In this document: in pieces, positions 15,968-24,527 of the stretch | Layout: the number at the start of each line of letters is the position of its first letter | How positions within the stretch are numbered: the first letter of the stretch is position 1 | DNA from: Candidatus Azambacteria bacterium | GTDB lineage: Bacteria > Patescibacteriota > Minisyncoccia > GWC2-36-17 > WO2-46-25 | Assembly: GCA_016200965.1 (NCBI GenBank) | Contig: JACQDT010000013.1 | Span: forward strand, 1 to 53,993 | Reading direction: 5' to 3' | DNA length: 53,993 nt | Position numbers and translations under genes: made by a program | Notes under the pieces: generated by a model | The model's input: the letters and a program-made list of their open reading frames with translations, nothing else | Database searches by the model: none | Told to the model about the DNA's origin: nothing

Positions 15968-16626
15968 TATTCTTTTTTATTGGATGAAGTAATAAGAAAC
16001 AGCGTAGCAAGGACAAAAGTAAGCAGAAGGAGGACATAGGACGTCAGAAGCAATCCGAAGGTGTTGCAACTCACCAGCAATACCCCGCCCACTCCTCCTG
16101 TAATAAATCCCGTACCCAAAAAGAGGATCTGCCTCTGATGTTTCTGTATATTTTTCAGATTAGAAAGAAGGGTGATCGCCATGATAATCGTAAAGAGAAA
16201 AATGAGCACACTGTAGACGATATAGTTGGCGGGCGGGTAATGCCAATAGATGAGGTTGTCCGCAAGCACCGGCGCGGTGGGAAACAAAAATGCCACAAAC
16301 GCCTCCGTGGCTGAAGCAAGCGTCACGAGCGCGGTGATCACATTAGGAGAGAATGAAAGCCCCTGAAATCGCACAAACGAACGCAGGACGAACGCAAACG
16401 CGAACAAAGTAAAGAAGTTTCCCACTTGCGCCCATATCCCCGAAACAGGAGACAACCCGAATATGAATGGGGTGATATATATGATAAAGGATGTTGCAAG
16501 CAGAAAAAAGAATATGGAGAACTCGCCGTATGAGGAAAGGGCGTTTTTCTTCCACAGCGCGAAGAAATATCTGCTCGCCCACAACGCTATCACCGCGCAA
16601 AAAAGATAGACGAGAACGGAGAACAT
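15967..16626 (-). CDS. 7TM membrane protein, paralogue 2 of 4
   Basis: The start is placed at ATG 16626 (219 aa), where the sequence MFSVLVYLFCAVIALW aligns with the other paralogues; the longer reading adds 34 residues of frame-shifted neighbour. It has seven helices with the family signatures FAFVLRSFVRFQ, YWHYPPANY and LLSNLKNIQKHQRQILFLG. It follows paralogue 3 by 2 nt. Function unknown. Confidence 0.8.
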   Translation of the reverse strand: MFSVLVYLFCAVIALWASRYFFALWKKNALSSYGEFSIFFFLLATSFIIYITPFIFGLSPVSGIWAQVGNFFTLFAFAFVLRSFVRFQGLSFSPNVITALVTLASATEAFVAFLFPTAPVLADNLIYWHYPPANYIVYSVLIFLFTIIMAITLLSNLKNIQKHQRQILFLGTGFITGGVGGVLLVSCNTFGLLLTSYVLLLLTFVLATLFLITSSNKKE

Positions 16627-16628
16627 AT

Positions 16629-17297
16629 TTATGGTTGTTCTTCTTTCTTTAAAAGCGAACTTAGTACGAATAACGCAACGAGAACGAAGGTAATAAGGAG
16701 GAGCACAGAACCCCACAACATCGGCCAAAACGAGTTAAAACCGATGATGAGAATTCCGGCAGCGCCGCTCAGTAAAAACGCGGTACCAAGATATAAGATC
16801 AGCTTCCTATTTTTTTGAATGTTCCTCAAATTAGAAAGTAGAGTCACGCCCATGGCGGCGGTATAGAATGTGAGCAATGCGAGATATATCGCTATGTTGG
16901 GCGGTGGGTAATGCCAATAAATAAGGCCCTCCTTTATTTGCGGCGCACACGAATAATACATCCCCATGCCGAGCTTTGCCAGAGAAGCAAGCATGGCAAG
17001 CACCATGATGGTGTCGGGAGATATCGCACTCATTTGCTGGAAACGCACAAACGCCCGGAGCACAAACGCAAAAGAAAAAAGAATGAAAAAGCTGATCAAT
17101 TCGCCCGCTACGGAAGAGAGCGCGGGGTTTCCAAACAACAAAAGCGCGGGAATGACAAACCCCAGACCCAGAAAAAGAAAGAATGCCCCGAATTCCCGAT
17201 ACGGATCGTACTGATTTTTCTTCCATGCCGCAAAGAAAAACCTGCTTGCCAAAAATGTTATCACTGCGGAAAAAAGATAAACGAAGGTGGAGAACAT
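16629..17297 (-). CDS. 7TM membrane protein, paralogue 3 of 4
   Basis: 222 aa, seven helices, shares KKNQYDPYREF with paralogue 1 almost exactly, as well as FAFVLRAFVRFQ, YWHYPP and LLSNLRNIQKNRKLILYLG. The near identity of the first loop at both protein and DNA level suggests recent duplication or gene conversion. Function unknown. Confidence 0.8.
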   Translation of the reverse strand: MFSTFVYLFSAVITFLASRFFFAAWKKNQYDPYREFGAFFLFLGLGFVIPALLLFGNPALSSVAGELISFFILFSFAFVLRAFVRFQQMSAISPDTIMVLAMLASLAKLGMGMYYSCAPQIKEGLIYWHYPPPNIAIYLALLTFYTAAMGVTLLSNLRNIQKNRKLILYLGTAFLLSGAAGILIIGFNSFWPMLWGSVLLLITFVLVALFVLSSLLKKEEQP

Positions 17298-17368
17298 GGG
17301 ATTACCTATATGATATCAGATATCACCCCCTGCCATAATTTCAAAAAAGCAACCGTTTCATATACATA

Positions 17369-18025
17369 CTACGGATTGCGCGAAACGTTCATCACGAATA
17401 GAGACACCAAAAGAAATGCCGCAAAGAGAAGCGTGTTTCCCGCCCACAAAAGCTCCATATTCATCGCGGTCGGCAGTAAAACCCCGCTCATGCCGCCCAC
17501 AAAAAACGCGAAACCCAAAAACAACAGCGGGCGCCTATGTTTGCTGACGCCGACCGAATGAGTAATAAGCGTAAAGGCAATGGAAAACGAGAAAATGAAC
17601 ACGAGCGCGCCGAACACGAGCGAGTCAATGACAGGATAATCCCACCGCACCAGCGCATTGTTCAGCGCCGGCCACAGAAACCACGGCACGCTCCACACCA
17701 TAAGTTTCAACCCAATCAGCGCGACGACCGCGATGCTTAACATATTGGGGGAAAAAGGAAGACGCGCAAAATGAGCGAACGCCCGTAGCACAAACGCAAA
17801 CGAAAACAGAACGACGAGCAACCCGACTTCCGCGACCACGCCCGCAAGCGGCACAAAAAACACTGGCGCCAAAAGGTATATCACAAATCCGAGTCCCAGT
17901 ACAAAGAAAAACAGCGCAAATTCCAGATGGTCGGCATTACGGCTTTTTTTCCATACCGCATAAAAATATCTTCCCGTCCACAACGAGACCACGCTACAAA
18001 ATGTATATAACACAATGGAAAACAT
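17369..18025 (-). CDS. 7TM membrane protein, paralogue 4 of 4 (divergent)
   Basis: 218 aa, seven helices. It keeps MFSIVLYTFCSVVSLWTGRYF, FAFVLRAFAHFARL and HRRPLLFLGFAFFVGG but has replaced YWHYP by RWDYP. It is separated from the next copy by 71 bp, unlike the tight spacing of the others, and is probably the oldest or a differently specialised copy. Confidence 0.78.
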   Translation of the reverse strand: MFSIVLYTFCSVVSLWTGRYFYAVWKKSRNADHLEFALFFFVLGLGFVIYLLAPVFFVPLAGVVAEVGLLVVLFSFAFVLRAFAHFARLPFSPNMLSIAVVALIGLKLMVWSVPWFLWPALNNALVRWDYPVIDSLVFGALVFIFSFSIAFTLITHSVGVSKHRRPLLFLGFAFFVGGMSGVLLPTAMNMELLWAGNTLLFAAFLLVSLFVMNVSRNP

Positions 18026-18059
18026 ATGGCATATTCAGCATACCATATCCGCTCTTGGC

Positions 18060-19748
18060 TCACAATTTATCCTCCCAGTTTATTTGAATAAATGGAATAC
18101 GGGAAATGAGACGCCGCGCCGGAAGTGGAACCGCCTCCCGCAACGCAAAAAACTCGGGTATTTTCAAGAAATAGGACGCCGCAGAGTACGCCAGAAAACC
18201 GGCAAAAAACGCCACCATTCCCTGACTGAAAATGCCTGTAAATTTTTGCATATTCACATGCGGAGCGATGCTATAGAGCGCACCATACACCGCAAGGGCC
18301 ATGACACACGCCGCGAGATTTATCTTAAGCAAAGAAGAAACGATACGCGATCCGTCAAATTGCTCCACACGGCGCGAAAATGCGATATATAACCACGCAA
18401 AATTCACGATTGCGGAAAGTGAAAATGCGATAGGGAGCGCAAGCACTTCGGCTCCCCGAACGTCGGACACCCGAAACGCCGCGCCAACCGCAGAAGCGAA
18501 CACTCCTCCCTCCCGCATGAGACCGAGAAAGAAAAAACTCAACACGACGTTAAGCATCGCCGAACTGACGTTGATGAACACCGGCGTTTTCGTATTTTCA
18601 AGGGCGAAAAAAGCGCGGGAAAATAAAGGAACGAGGGATTGCGCAAACACGGAGATCGCGAACGCACCAAGGGCCGCCGCGGTCAGGCGGGTGTCTTCCC
18701 AGGAGAACTGCCCGTATCCCAAAATCACGCGCACAATCTGCGCGCGCTCAAGAATGAAAAATATGGAAACAGGAATCACAAAAAACAAAATCTGGTTTAC
18801 TGCGCCGTATAAGCGCCCGAGAAATGCCTTTATGTCTCCGGCGGCGGCGTGCACGGCAAGAAACGGGAATACCGCGCTTGCAAACGAGAATGCGACAATA
18901 CCGATGGGCACGAATTGCAGATCGTTCGCAAAATTGAAAATCGCCACGCTTCCCGGCGTGACCGTGGACGCAATCGCCGTAATCACCACGAAATTGATTT
19001 GGGTCGCGGCAAGGCCGACGATGCGCGGCAGAGAAAGCCACGCGATTTTCCGGACCCCCTTATGCGCAGTATCAAATGCAGGCCTGAACGAAAAACCGAT
19101 CTTAAAAAGCGGGGGGAGTTGAATGGCAAGATGCAAAAGCGCGCCCAGCACCACTCCCATCGCAAGCCCGATGACTCCAAAATATTTTACAAAAAAAACC
19201 GCGCCGATGATGATACCCGTATTGTACATAATGGGCGCAAGCGCGAAGCTGAAAAACATTTTATGGGCCTGTAAAATACTCCCCACCACATGAGATATTC
19301 CCAACAATACAGGACTTAAAAACATGACGCGCATCAGCGCCACGGCGCTTTTTTGTTTTTCCGGACTAAATCCCGGAGCAACCAGCGAGATAAGCTCCGG
19401 CGCAAACGCCATCGCGACAAGCGCGGCGCATGCCACTGCGGTCACAAATACCGTCAGCACGATGTGCGTAAGATGCCACGCCTCCTGCAAAGATTGCCTG
19501 CGATAGTGCGCGAACACGGGAATGAACACGGAACTCAACATGCCGACAATGAACAGATTGTACACAAAATCCGGAATAAGAAATGCCGCGAAGTAGGTGT
19601 CCATCACGTCCCCCGCCCCAAATTCTCCGGCAAAAATCCTATTGCGAACAACTCCGAGTAATTTGGATAAAAAAGAAAAAAAGCCGATGGTAAAAGCGGC
19701 TGAGGCGACGATAGTGAACTCTGTATTCAAAAAATACTTCAGCTTCAT
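18060..19748 (-). CDS. murJ: Lipid II flippase MurJ
   Basis: 562 aa, about 14 membrane helices. The N-terminus SKLLGVVRNRIFAGEFGAGDVMDTYFAAFLIPDF carries the conserved MurJ Arg-containing loops. It flips lipid II across the membrane for peptidoglycan synthesis. Its ATG overlaps the end of the DUF4012 gene upstream by 4 bp, so the two are co-translated. Confidence 0.95.
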   Translation of the reverse strand: MKLKYFLNTEFTIVASAAFTIGFFSFLSKLLGVVRNRIFAGEFGAGDVMDTYFAAFLIPDFVYNLFIVGMLSSVFIPVFAHYRRQSLQEAWHLTHIVLTVFVTAVACAALVAMAFAPELISLVAPGFSPEKQKSAVALMRVMFLSPVLLGISHVVGSILQAHKMFFSFALAPIMYNTGIIIGAVFFVKYFGVIGLAMGVVLGALLHLAIQLPPLFKIGFSFRPAFDTAHKGVRKIAWLSLPRIVGLAATQINFVVITAIASTVTPGSVAIFNFANDLQFVPIGIVAFSFASAVFPFLAVHAAAGDIKAFLGRLYGAVNQILFFVIPVSIFFILERAQIVRVILGYGQFSWEDTRLTAAALGAFAISVFAQSLVPLFSRAFFALENTKTPVFINVSSAMLNVVLSFFFLGLMREGGVFASAVGAAFRVSDVRGAEVLALPIAFSLSAIVNFAWLYIAFSRRVEQFDGSRIVSSLLKINLAACVMALAVYGALYSIAPHVNMQKFTGIFSQGMVAFFAGFLAYSAASYFLKIPEFFALREAVPLPARRLISRIPFIQINWEDKL

Positions 19749-21895
19749 TTGATACTCACGATAAATGATTTGTCGGCGGCGAGGTCGCCTGAAAATTCAG
19801 TGGACACACTACCTTGTACATCAGAAATAACTTCTTTTCCCTCCGGCGGGACCAGCGTGAAATGAAGAAACGCGTTTACTCCCGGCTGTTTTTGGAACAC
19901 AAACGAAAGATCGCGCTCGGCCCGGAACGGGAGTGTGTACGTGTAAATGATCCTTGCGTCTTTTTCCGGGATCCATCCCCCAAACACCGTTTTCCCGGAT
20001 TCCTTGAATATGTCCGTGTGCGACGCTTCGTCCGCGCGTAGAGTCGCCCGCGCGAGCGCAAGATCATCGTCAACCCTGAACCCTTCTTTTGCATAATCAA
20101 TCTGCCCAACCACGCCTCCGGAAATGTTTCCTGACGCCTCAAGCAGTTTTGATCCTTCAGGCACATACACGCGCACGTAACGCGACGGACCGCCGTCTTC
20201 TTTCGCTTCTCTGTTTTTAAATTCAATAACCACAGTATTTACGATTTCATCTTCTTTGGTTATGTGCGTTTCCTTCAAAATGCGGGGGGCATCCGCGCCG
20301 CTTTCCCCGCGCACGGCGCCAATATCGCTTAACGTCACGGCTAAATAATCCGCACCTTCGTCTTTCGCGATTCTCCCGTCCCATCCGTTTTGCTCGACCA
20401 TGCTCTGACGCGCCTGATCCTTCGTCCACAGCATAATGTTTTTCTCTTTAAAGCTTGTCGCCATAACAGAAAGCGCCGCCGCCACGCGTTCCTGCGGCAT
20501 GTGTTCGAGCTCGCCCGCAAGCGCGAACACGACATCTTCAAGTGCCTTGGAAGGATCGCCCGATGTCTTTGGGGAAAAATCGATTTCCGTCCGCGCCGCC
20601 ATCAACTCCCCCACATTGAAGGAACTGACGATCACTCCCTCGTTGCGCGGCACCGAGATCGGACCGGTAATATCCAAAAGACGCTTGAACATTTTTTCAT
20701 CCACAGCAATAACTCCGTCTATGTCTTTTCCTCCCGCCTGCGCATAAAAATAGGCGATCTTTTGCGCAGAAAGCGGAAAATCCAAAAACCAATTCGCGTT
20801 GCGAAACGCCCATACGGTAGTCACTTTCTGCAACGGTTCCGGAGGAACCGTGTTGACCAAAAGCTCCCCGTCCAAATTATAGACGTCATCAAACGCCACC
20901 TTAACGATAGCTCCTCCCGCGGTCTCTATAACCCCATATGATCCGATGAGTCCGCCGGTGGCCCGCGGCACGGAAACGTCCTGGACCGCCACGAGAAACC
21001 GGCGCGGCCGGTCAACACCAAGCGCCCAGGAAGCAAGCTCAAAACGCGAAATGAGAAAATCCGTGTTTGCGGCAACGAGCGAAAGCCGCGGCCCGATGAT
21101 AGAGAGACGATCGCGTTCTTCCTGCGTCATATCCCCTTGGGAAACGCGCTCAAGCGCATCCCGCGCGGATGCAAGTTTTTCCTTTGCCTCTTTCATGCGC
21201 GCCAATGATTCCGCTAAGAGCGCGCCTACGGCCGGCACCCGCTTATCTGTTCCCACATGTGCCAAAAGCGACGCCTGGGAAAGCTTAAAAAGCGGGTCTG
21301 CCGCGTCAATCGCCGACTGAGCCGCCTCGGAAAAAATACGGTCAAATTTTGATGCGTTGTTTTCTTCTCCTAATTCCAGAAACGGAATAAAAGAAAGGAG
21401 AGAGGGCACCGCATGCGAAAACGAACTGGAGCGCCGTGCGTCCCCCGCGGCGCGATATGCGTCGTGAAAAGAAAATACCGCTTCGGAAAAATGAAGTCCG
21501 AGAAACGCGTTTTGCGCGGCGATAATGCGGTCGTACGTTTCCGCGGTCGTCGCAAACGGTGCGCCGGAGCGCGGAAACATCCCCCACGCATACGCAAACA
21601 ACAGCGCGATCACCGCGCACGAAAACACGGCCGTACCGATGTTTCCCATGTTCCTAAAAGAAAATCCGCCGCGCACCGAATGACCCGGAAGCACCTGATA
21701 ATACACCGTCATACGACGACTGCTCCGCTCTCTGCGTTCGCGGGTTGCCGTCACCCCTTCTTGCGTCTTCGCCGCGCGATCGTCGGAAGCGAAATACACG
21801 TTGCTCCCCTTGTTTTCATGCTCAAGATAAAACTGAACGAATTCTTCTTCGTCCATATGTTCCGCACGATGAGATTTGTTTTTATCAGTTGGCAT
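19745..21895 (-). CDS. DUF4012 surface protein
   Basis: 716 aa. A cytoplasmic N-terminus of ~85 residues is followed by one membrane helix (about 85-108) and a long extracytoplasmic part. The DUF4012 core is recognisable around VPRATGGLIGSYGVIETAGG and the following ~200 residues (DIDGVIAVDEKMFKRLLDITGPI). The domain is related to LytR-CpsA-Psr type surface enzymes by general form. Linkage with murJ and a sugar transferase suggests envelope polymer assembly or attachment; the exact reaction is unknown. Confidence 0.88.
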   Translation of the reverse strand: MPTDKNKSHRAEHMDEEEFVQFYLEHENKGSNVYFASDDRAAKTQEGVTATRERRERSSRRMTVYYQVLPGHSVRGGFSFRNMGNIGTAVFSCAVIALLFAYAWGMFPRSGAPFATTAETYDRIIAAQNAFLGLHFSEAVFSFHDAYRAAGDARRSSSFSHAVPSLLSFIPFLELGEENNASKFDRIFSEAAQSAIDAADPLFKLSQASLLAHVGTDKRVPAVGALLAESLARMKEAKEKLASARDALERVSQGDMTQEERDRLSIIGPRLSLVAANTDFLISRFELASWALGVDRPRRFLVAVQDVSVPRATGGLIGSYGVIETAGGAIVKVAFDDVYNLDGELLVNTVPPEPLQKVTTVWAFRNANWFLDFPLSAQKIAYFYAQAGGKDIDGVIAVDEKMFKRLLDITGPISVPRNEGVIVSSFNVGELMAARTEIDFSPKTSGDPSKALEDVVFALAGELEHMPQERVAAALSVMATSFKEKNIMLWTKDQARQSMVEQNGWDGRIAKDEGADYLAVTLSDIGAVRGESGADAPRILKETHITKEDEIVNTVVIEFKNREAKEDGGPSRYVRVYVPEGSKLLEASGNISGGVVGQIDYAKEGFRVDDDLALARATLRADEASHTDIFKESGKTVFGGWIPEKDARIIYTYTLPFRAERDLSFVFQKQPGVNAFLHFTLVPPEGKEVISDVQGSVSTEFSGDLAADKSFIVSIK

Positions 21896-21932
21896 AAGAT
21901 ATCCTGATATTGCATGGAATTTTTATCATTTC

Positions 21933-22205
21933 CATTCCGCATGATTCGTTGAAAAAACCGTTCGCAGGATGAGCGGGCATGGTGTCCGCCGTACATCGGT
22001 CCGTTAATCCGCCGACCGCTCCAGCGGCGGCCTTGCTTATCCCCGCTACGGTGAGGTTTTGGTGTCGGATTGTACCAAAACCACCGAGCTCGCCTGCTCC
22101 GAAGATTTCCTGACCGATGTACGGCGGACGAGCGAAGCCGAGAGCCGAGCGGCGCGCTCTCGCCGGGAGCGCGAACGCGTGTTTTTTCAGCGAATCATGC
22201 GGAAT
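21933..22205. repeat. Nested-palindrome element E (273 bp)
   Basis: Terminal inverted repeats of 26 bp (21933-21958 and 22180-22205) have one mismatch and begin CATTCCGCATGATTCG. Nested inside is a perfect 18-bp pair, GTCCGCCGTACATCGGTC (21984-22001) with its complement at 22112-22129, and a GGTTTTGGT/ACCAAAACC pair at the centre. It fills the gap between the sugar transferase and the DUF4012 gene. ORFs here are by-products of the symmetry. Confidence 0.85.
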
Positions 22206-22238
22206 GAAAAACATAATGTAATGTTAAAATTTTATCCT

Positions 22239-23663
22239 TTAACATGCGGAGCGGTCGCGGAACAACACCACACACGTCCGAAATAAAATTTTTATATCCA
22301 GCAACAACGACCAATTTTCTATGTAATACGTGTCCAATTTTACCTCTTCCTCGAAAGGAAGATCGGACGAGCCGGAGGTCTGCGCCATGCCGGTCATCCC
22401 GGCTTTTATCACCAGCAGCTTCTTATGATGCGCTTCGTACCGCGCGACCTCTTCCGGCTCATGCGGCCGCGGCCCCACCAAACTCATTTCTCCCTTCAAT
22501 ACATTCCATAATTGCGGCAACTCATCAATGCGCGTTTTGCGCAAAAACCTCCCCGCGCGCGTCACGCGCGGGTCATTGTGGATTTTAAACAATGGACCGC
22601 CGTCTTTGCGTTCGTTGTATCGCATAAGCTCCGGCTTAAGCTCGTGCGCGTTATCTACCATAGAACGGAATTTGTACATGGTGAACCGGCGGCCCAGCGT
22701 CACGCGGTCAAGCGCCACCATGACCGGCCCCTTGGAATCCAGCTTGATCCACACCGCCACCACGCCGAAAAACGGCGCGCACAGCGCAAGCCCGAGCGCG
22801 GAACCGAAAAGATCCGCCACGCGCTTAGCCACCCTCCCCCACCCGTCAAGCGCGGTATGCTTGACTTCAATGAGCGGAACGCCGCCGATCACATTCATTT
22901 CCACATGCGTCGTCAGCGTCTGAAACAGCGTCGGGGCGAAACGGAAATTCAAATGCATATCTCTGCAAAACTCCGCAAGCTCGGCAATGGCTTCTTTCGC
23001 GTAATCGGCGTCCCCTACCAACACCGTATCAATGTTCTGACCGGCCATCGCTCTTTTAATTTCGTCTATATCCGTCGCCGCGATGCGCCCCGCCACCGTA
23101 TATCCCAGCGATCGATCGCGCTCCATCTCGCGCGCAAGAATATGAGTGGCCTCGTTGTCGCCCACAAGCAATACGCGCTCCGTTCCCATCCGTCGGGTCG
23201 CAATGAGATACCGTTGAAAGCCCCGAAACACCCATCGCCCCACAAGCACATACACAATGGAAAACGCCCACGAGGCAATGATAATAAAACGGGAATCAAA
23301 CCATTCCCGCGTCGCAAAGATGTACACGATCACGGCCATCACGGCGAACGAACAGGAAGCGATCACATGAAAAAATTCCTGCAAAACATCACTGCGCTGA
23401 GTGCGGTATAAACCGGTCAGCGCGAATACCAACAGCCAGAACGGAATAATGGCGGCGAGCATGAGCGCGTATCGTTCAAACGGTAAATTGAGATAAAAAA
23501 GCACCGGCCGCCATTCGGCAATAAAGGAACTCGTGCGCAAAAAATACGCCGACAATCCCGCGCAAAAAAGCATGAGCGCATCAAGCGGAACCAGCGCGAA
23601 CACAAAAAAAAGAGACGGCTTTCTCATGCCATCCATCATACAGAACACACGGTATTTTTTCAA
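22239..23663 (-). CDS. Polyprenyl-phosphate sugar-1-phosphate transferase
   Basis: 474 aa. There are five N-terminal membrane helices (to residue ~155), a middle nucleotide-binding-like domain (ERVLLVGDNEATHILAREM), then the bacterial sugar transferase domain from ~285 with KFRSM, DELPQLWNVLKGEMSLVGPRP and a C-terminal membrane-associated end. It starts lipid-linked glycan synthesis by moving a sugar phosphate from a nucleotide sugar to undecaprenyl phosphate. An internal Met at residue 9 or 13 may be the true start. Confidence 0.92.
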   Translation of the reverse strand: MKKYRVFCMMDGMRKPSLFFVFALVPLDALMLFCAGLSAYFLRTSSFIAEWRPVLFYLNLPFERYALMLAAIIPFWLLVFALTGLYRTQRSDVLQEFFHVIASCSFAVMAVIVYIFATREWFDSRFIIIASWAFSIVYVLVGRWVFRGFQRYLIATRRMGTERVLLVGDNEATHILAREMERDRSLGYTVAGRIAATDIDEIKRAMAGQNIDTVLVGDADYAKEAIAELAEFCRDMHLNFRFAPTLFQTLTTHVEMNVIGGVPLIEVKHTALDGWGRVAKRVADLFGSALGLALCAPFFGVVAVWIKLDSKGPVMVALDRVTLGRRFTMYKFRSMVDNAHELKPELMRYNERKDGGPLFKIHNDPRVTRAGRFLRKTRIDELPQLWNVLKGEMSLVGPRPHEPEEVARYEAHHKKLLVIKAGMTGMAQTSGSSDLPFEEEVKLDTYYIENWSLLLDIKILFRTCVVLFRDRSAC

Positions 23664-23756
23664 TTGGGCAAACTAAAACCTCAACTGGATAGCTAAGGTC
23701 GAAACATGCGAACATTCAGAGCAAACGCGCAAGATAACTATAAGCCGGATTCTGTA

Positions 23757-23806
23757 TCCCGCCCTTTTGGAAAAGAATGTTTTTATTCCATGCCAAAAGG
23801 GCGGGA
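23757..23806. repeat. Palindromic repeat D2 inside rnpB
   Basis: Arms TCCCGCCCTTTTGG and CCAAAAGGGCGGGA, loop with AAAGAAT and TATTCCAT. It is inserted between GAAATGATTGCC and ACAGAATCCGG of the RNase P RNA, where a short loop is normally found. Confidence 0.85.
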
Positions 23807-24047
23807 CGGCAATCATTTCTCTTGGCGCGCCGTTACCGGCGCGCTCGTGCGACTACCTTGCCCCTCGACGTCGCCTAGGGGCAATTTTGTCTTGCACCTC
23901 GTAAGGATTTGGCCGTTTCACCCCCTCACTTGCAAGCAAGTGAGGGGCTACGCCCCGAATAATCAGGGCGCCCGAATATCGTTTCCAATATCGGCGTCTC
24001 TGTTCGCACCTCTGGGGTCGCCCCCGACGGCCGTTAGCCGCTACGTT

Positions 24048-24099
24048 GCCCAGCCCTTTTGGCAAAGAATAATTCTATTCCATACCAAAAGAGCTGGGC
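24048..24099. repeat. Palindromic repeat D3 inside rnpB
   Basis: Arms GCCCAGCCCTTTTGGC and ACCAAAAGAGCTGGGC surround an A/T-rich loop. The loop shares AAAGAA and TATTCCAT with copy D2, so this is a repeat and not merely a similar stem. It forms a stem after the first conserved region of RNase P RNA. Confidence 0.8.
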
Positions 24100-24117
24100 A
24101 GGAGTCCGGACTTTCCT

Positions 24118-24436
24118 CCCCGCCCTTTTGATGTTATAGGTTTTGTTGATATTATGATAAGCATGTACTATGTATATCTTATCAAAAGTACAAAGGCGGA
24201 TTTTCTCTATGTTGGAGTAACTGATGATCTCCGCAGGAGATTTTCCCAACATAACTCCAAAAAAGAAATATCAACAAAACCCTACGCACCTTTCAAACTG
24301 ATTTACTACGAGGCCTATTGTAGTAAAAAAGATGCTCTCATCCGCGAAATCAAGTTGAAACATCACGGGAGTGTGATAGGACACCTGAAAAAGCGCGTAC
24401 AGCATGGTTTGAAGGAATAGCATCAAAAGGGCGGGG
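24118..24436. repeat. Interrupted palindromic repeat D4 forming the rnpB P3 arm
   Basis: Arms CCCCGCCCTTTTGAT (24118-24132) and ATCAAAAGGGCGGGG (24422-24436) are perfect complements 289 bp apart. They match family D in the stem, but the usual 20-nt loop is replaced by the segment that encodes the GIY-YIG protein. Confidence 0.8.
24154..24420 (+). CDS. GIY-YIG nuclease inside the RNase P RNA gene
   Basis: 88 aa (or 85 from the second ATG at 24163). It is a minimal GIY-YIG domain of the UPF0213 type: MYYVYLIKS and FLYVGVTDDLRRRFSQHN carry the tyrosine pair, the glycine and the arginine, and DALIREIKLK the catalytic glutamate; the end is LKKRVQHGL. It runs antisense to rnpB, wholly within the P3 loop. 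Small GIY-YIG proteins can act as homing or repair nucleases. Its stop codon touches the right palindrome arm, as if gene and arms move together. Base use looks AT-richer than the surrounding RNA gene. Confidence 0.9.
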   Translation: MISMYYVYLIKSTKADFLYVGVTDDLRRRFSQHNSKKEISTKPYAPFKLIYYEAYCSKKDALIREIKLKHHGSVIGHLKKRVQHGLKE

Positions 24437-24495
24437 CGATTGCCCGTTATCTTATATCGTTTGCTCTGAATATTCACATTTCAAAGAATACATAC

Positions 24496-24524
24496 ACAAT
24501 ACAGAGAATACGCTATATTGTCAA
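24496..24524 (-). promoter_or_regulatory. rnpB promoter
   Basis: TTGACA (24524-24519) and TATTGT (24501-24496) are separated by 17 bp on the minus strand. Transcription would begin near 24489, about 10-15 nt before the P1 helix. Confidence 0.8.
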
Positions 24525-24527
24525 CAT

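Larger units (their letters stand above)
23705..24480 (-). ncRNA. rnpB: RNase P RNA with insertions
   Basis: Catalytic RNA that trims tRNA 5' ends. P1 pairs GAATATTCAGAGCAAACG (5' side, 24475-24458) with CGTTTGCTCTGAATGTTC (23727-23710). Conserved pieces on this strand are GAGGAAAGTCCGGAC near 24118-24104, GGTGCAAGACAAA (23898-23886) and ACAGAATCCGGCTTAT (23755-23740). Three stems are long GC-rich palindromes of repeat family D: the P3 arm, a stem after the first conserved region, and a stem just before the 3' conserved segment. The P3 loop is enlarged by 289 nt that include a GIY-YIG ORF on the other strand. Apart from these, the core looks intact, so the RNA is probably functional. Confidence 0.93.

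Noticed and set aside
21885-22214. ORFs of 75-109 aa within element E
   Set aside because: Both strands read through because the element is symmetrical; no known domain and no SD.
24118-24436. The GIY-YIG ORF as an ordinary gene between rnpB and rnhA
   Set aside because: The P1 strand and promoter lie beyond it on the far side, so the ORF is inside the RNA gene.
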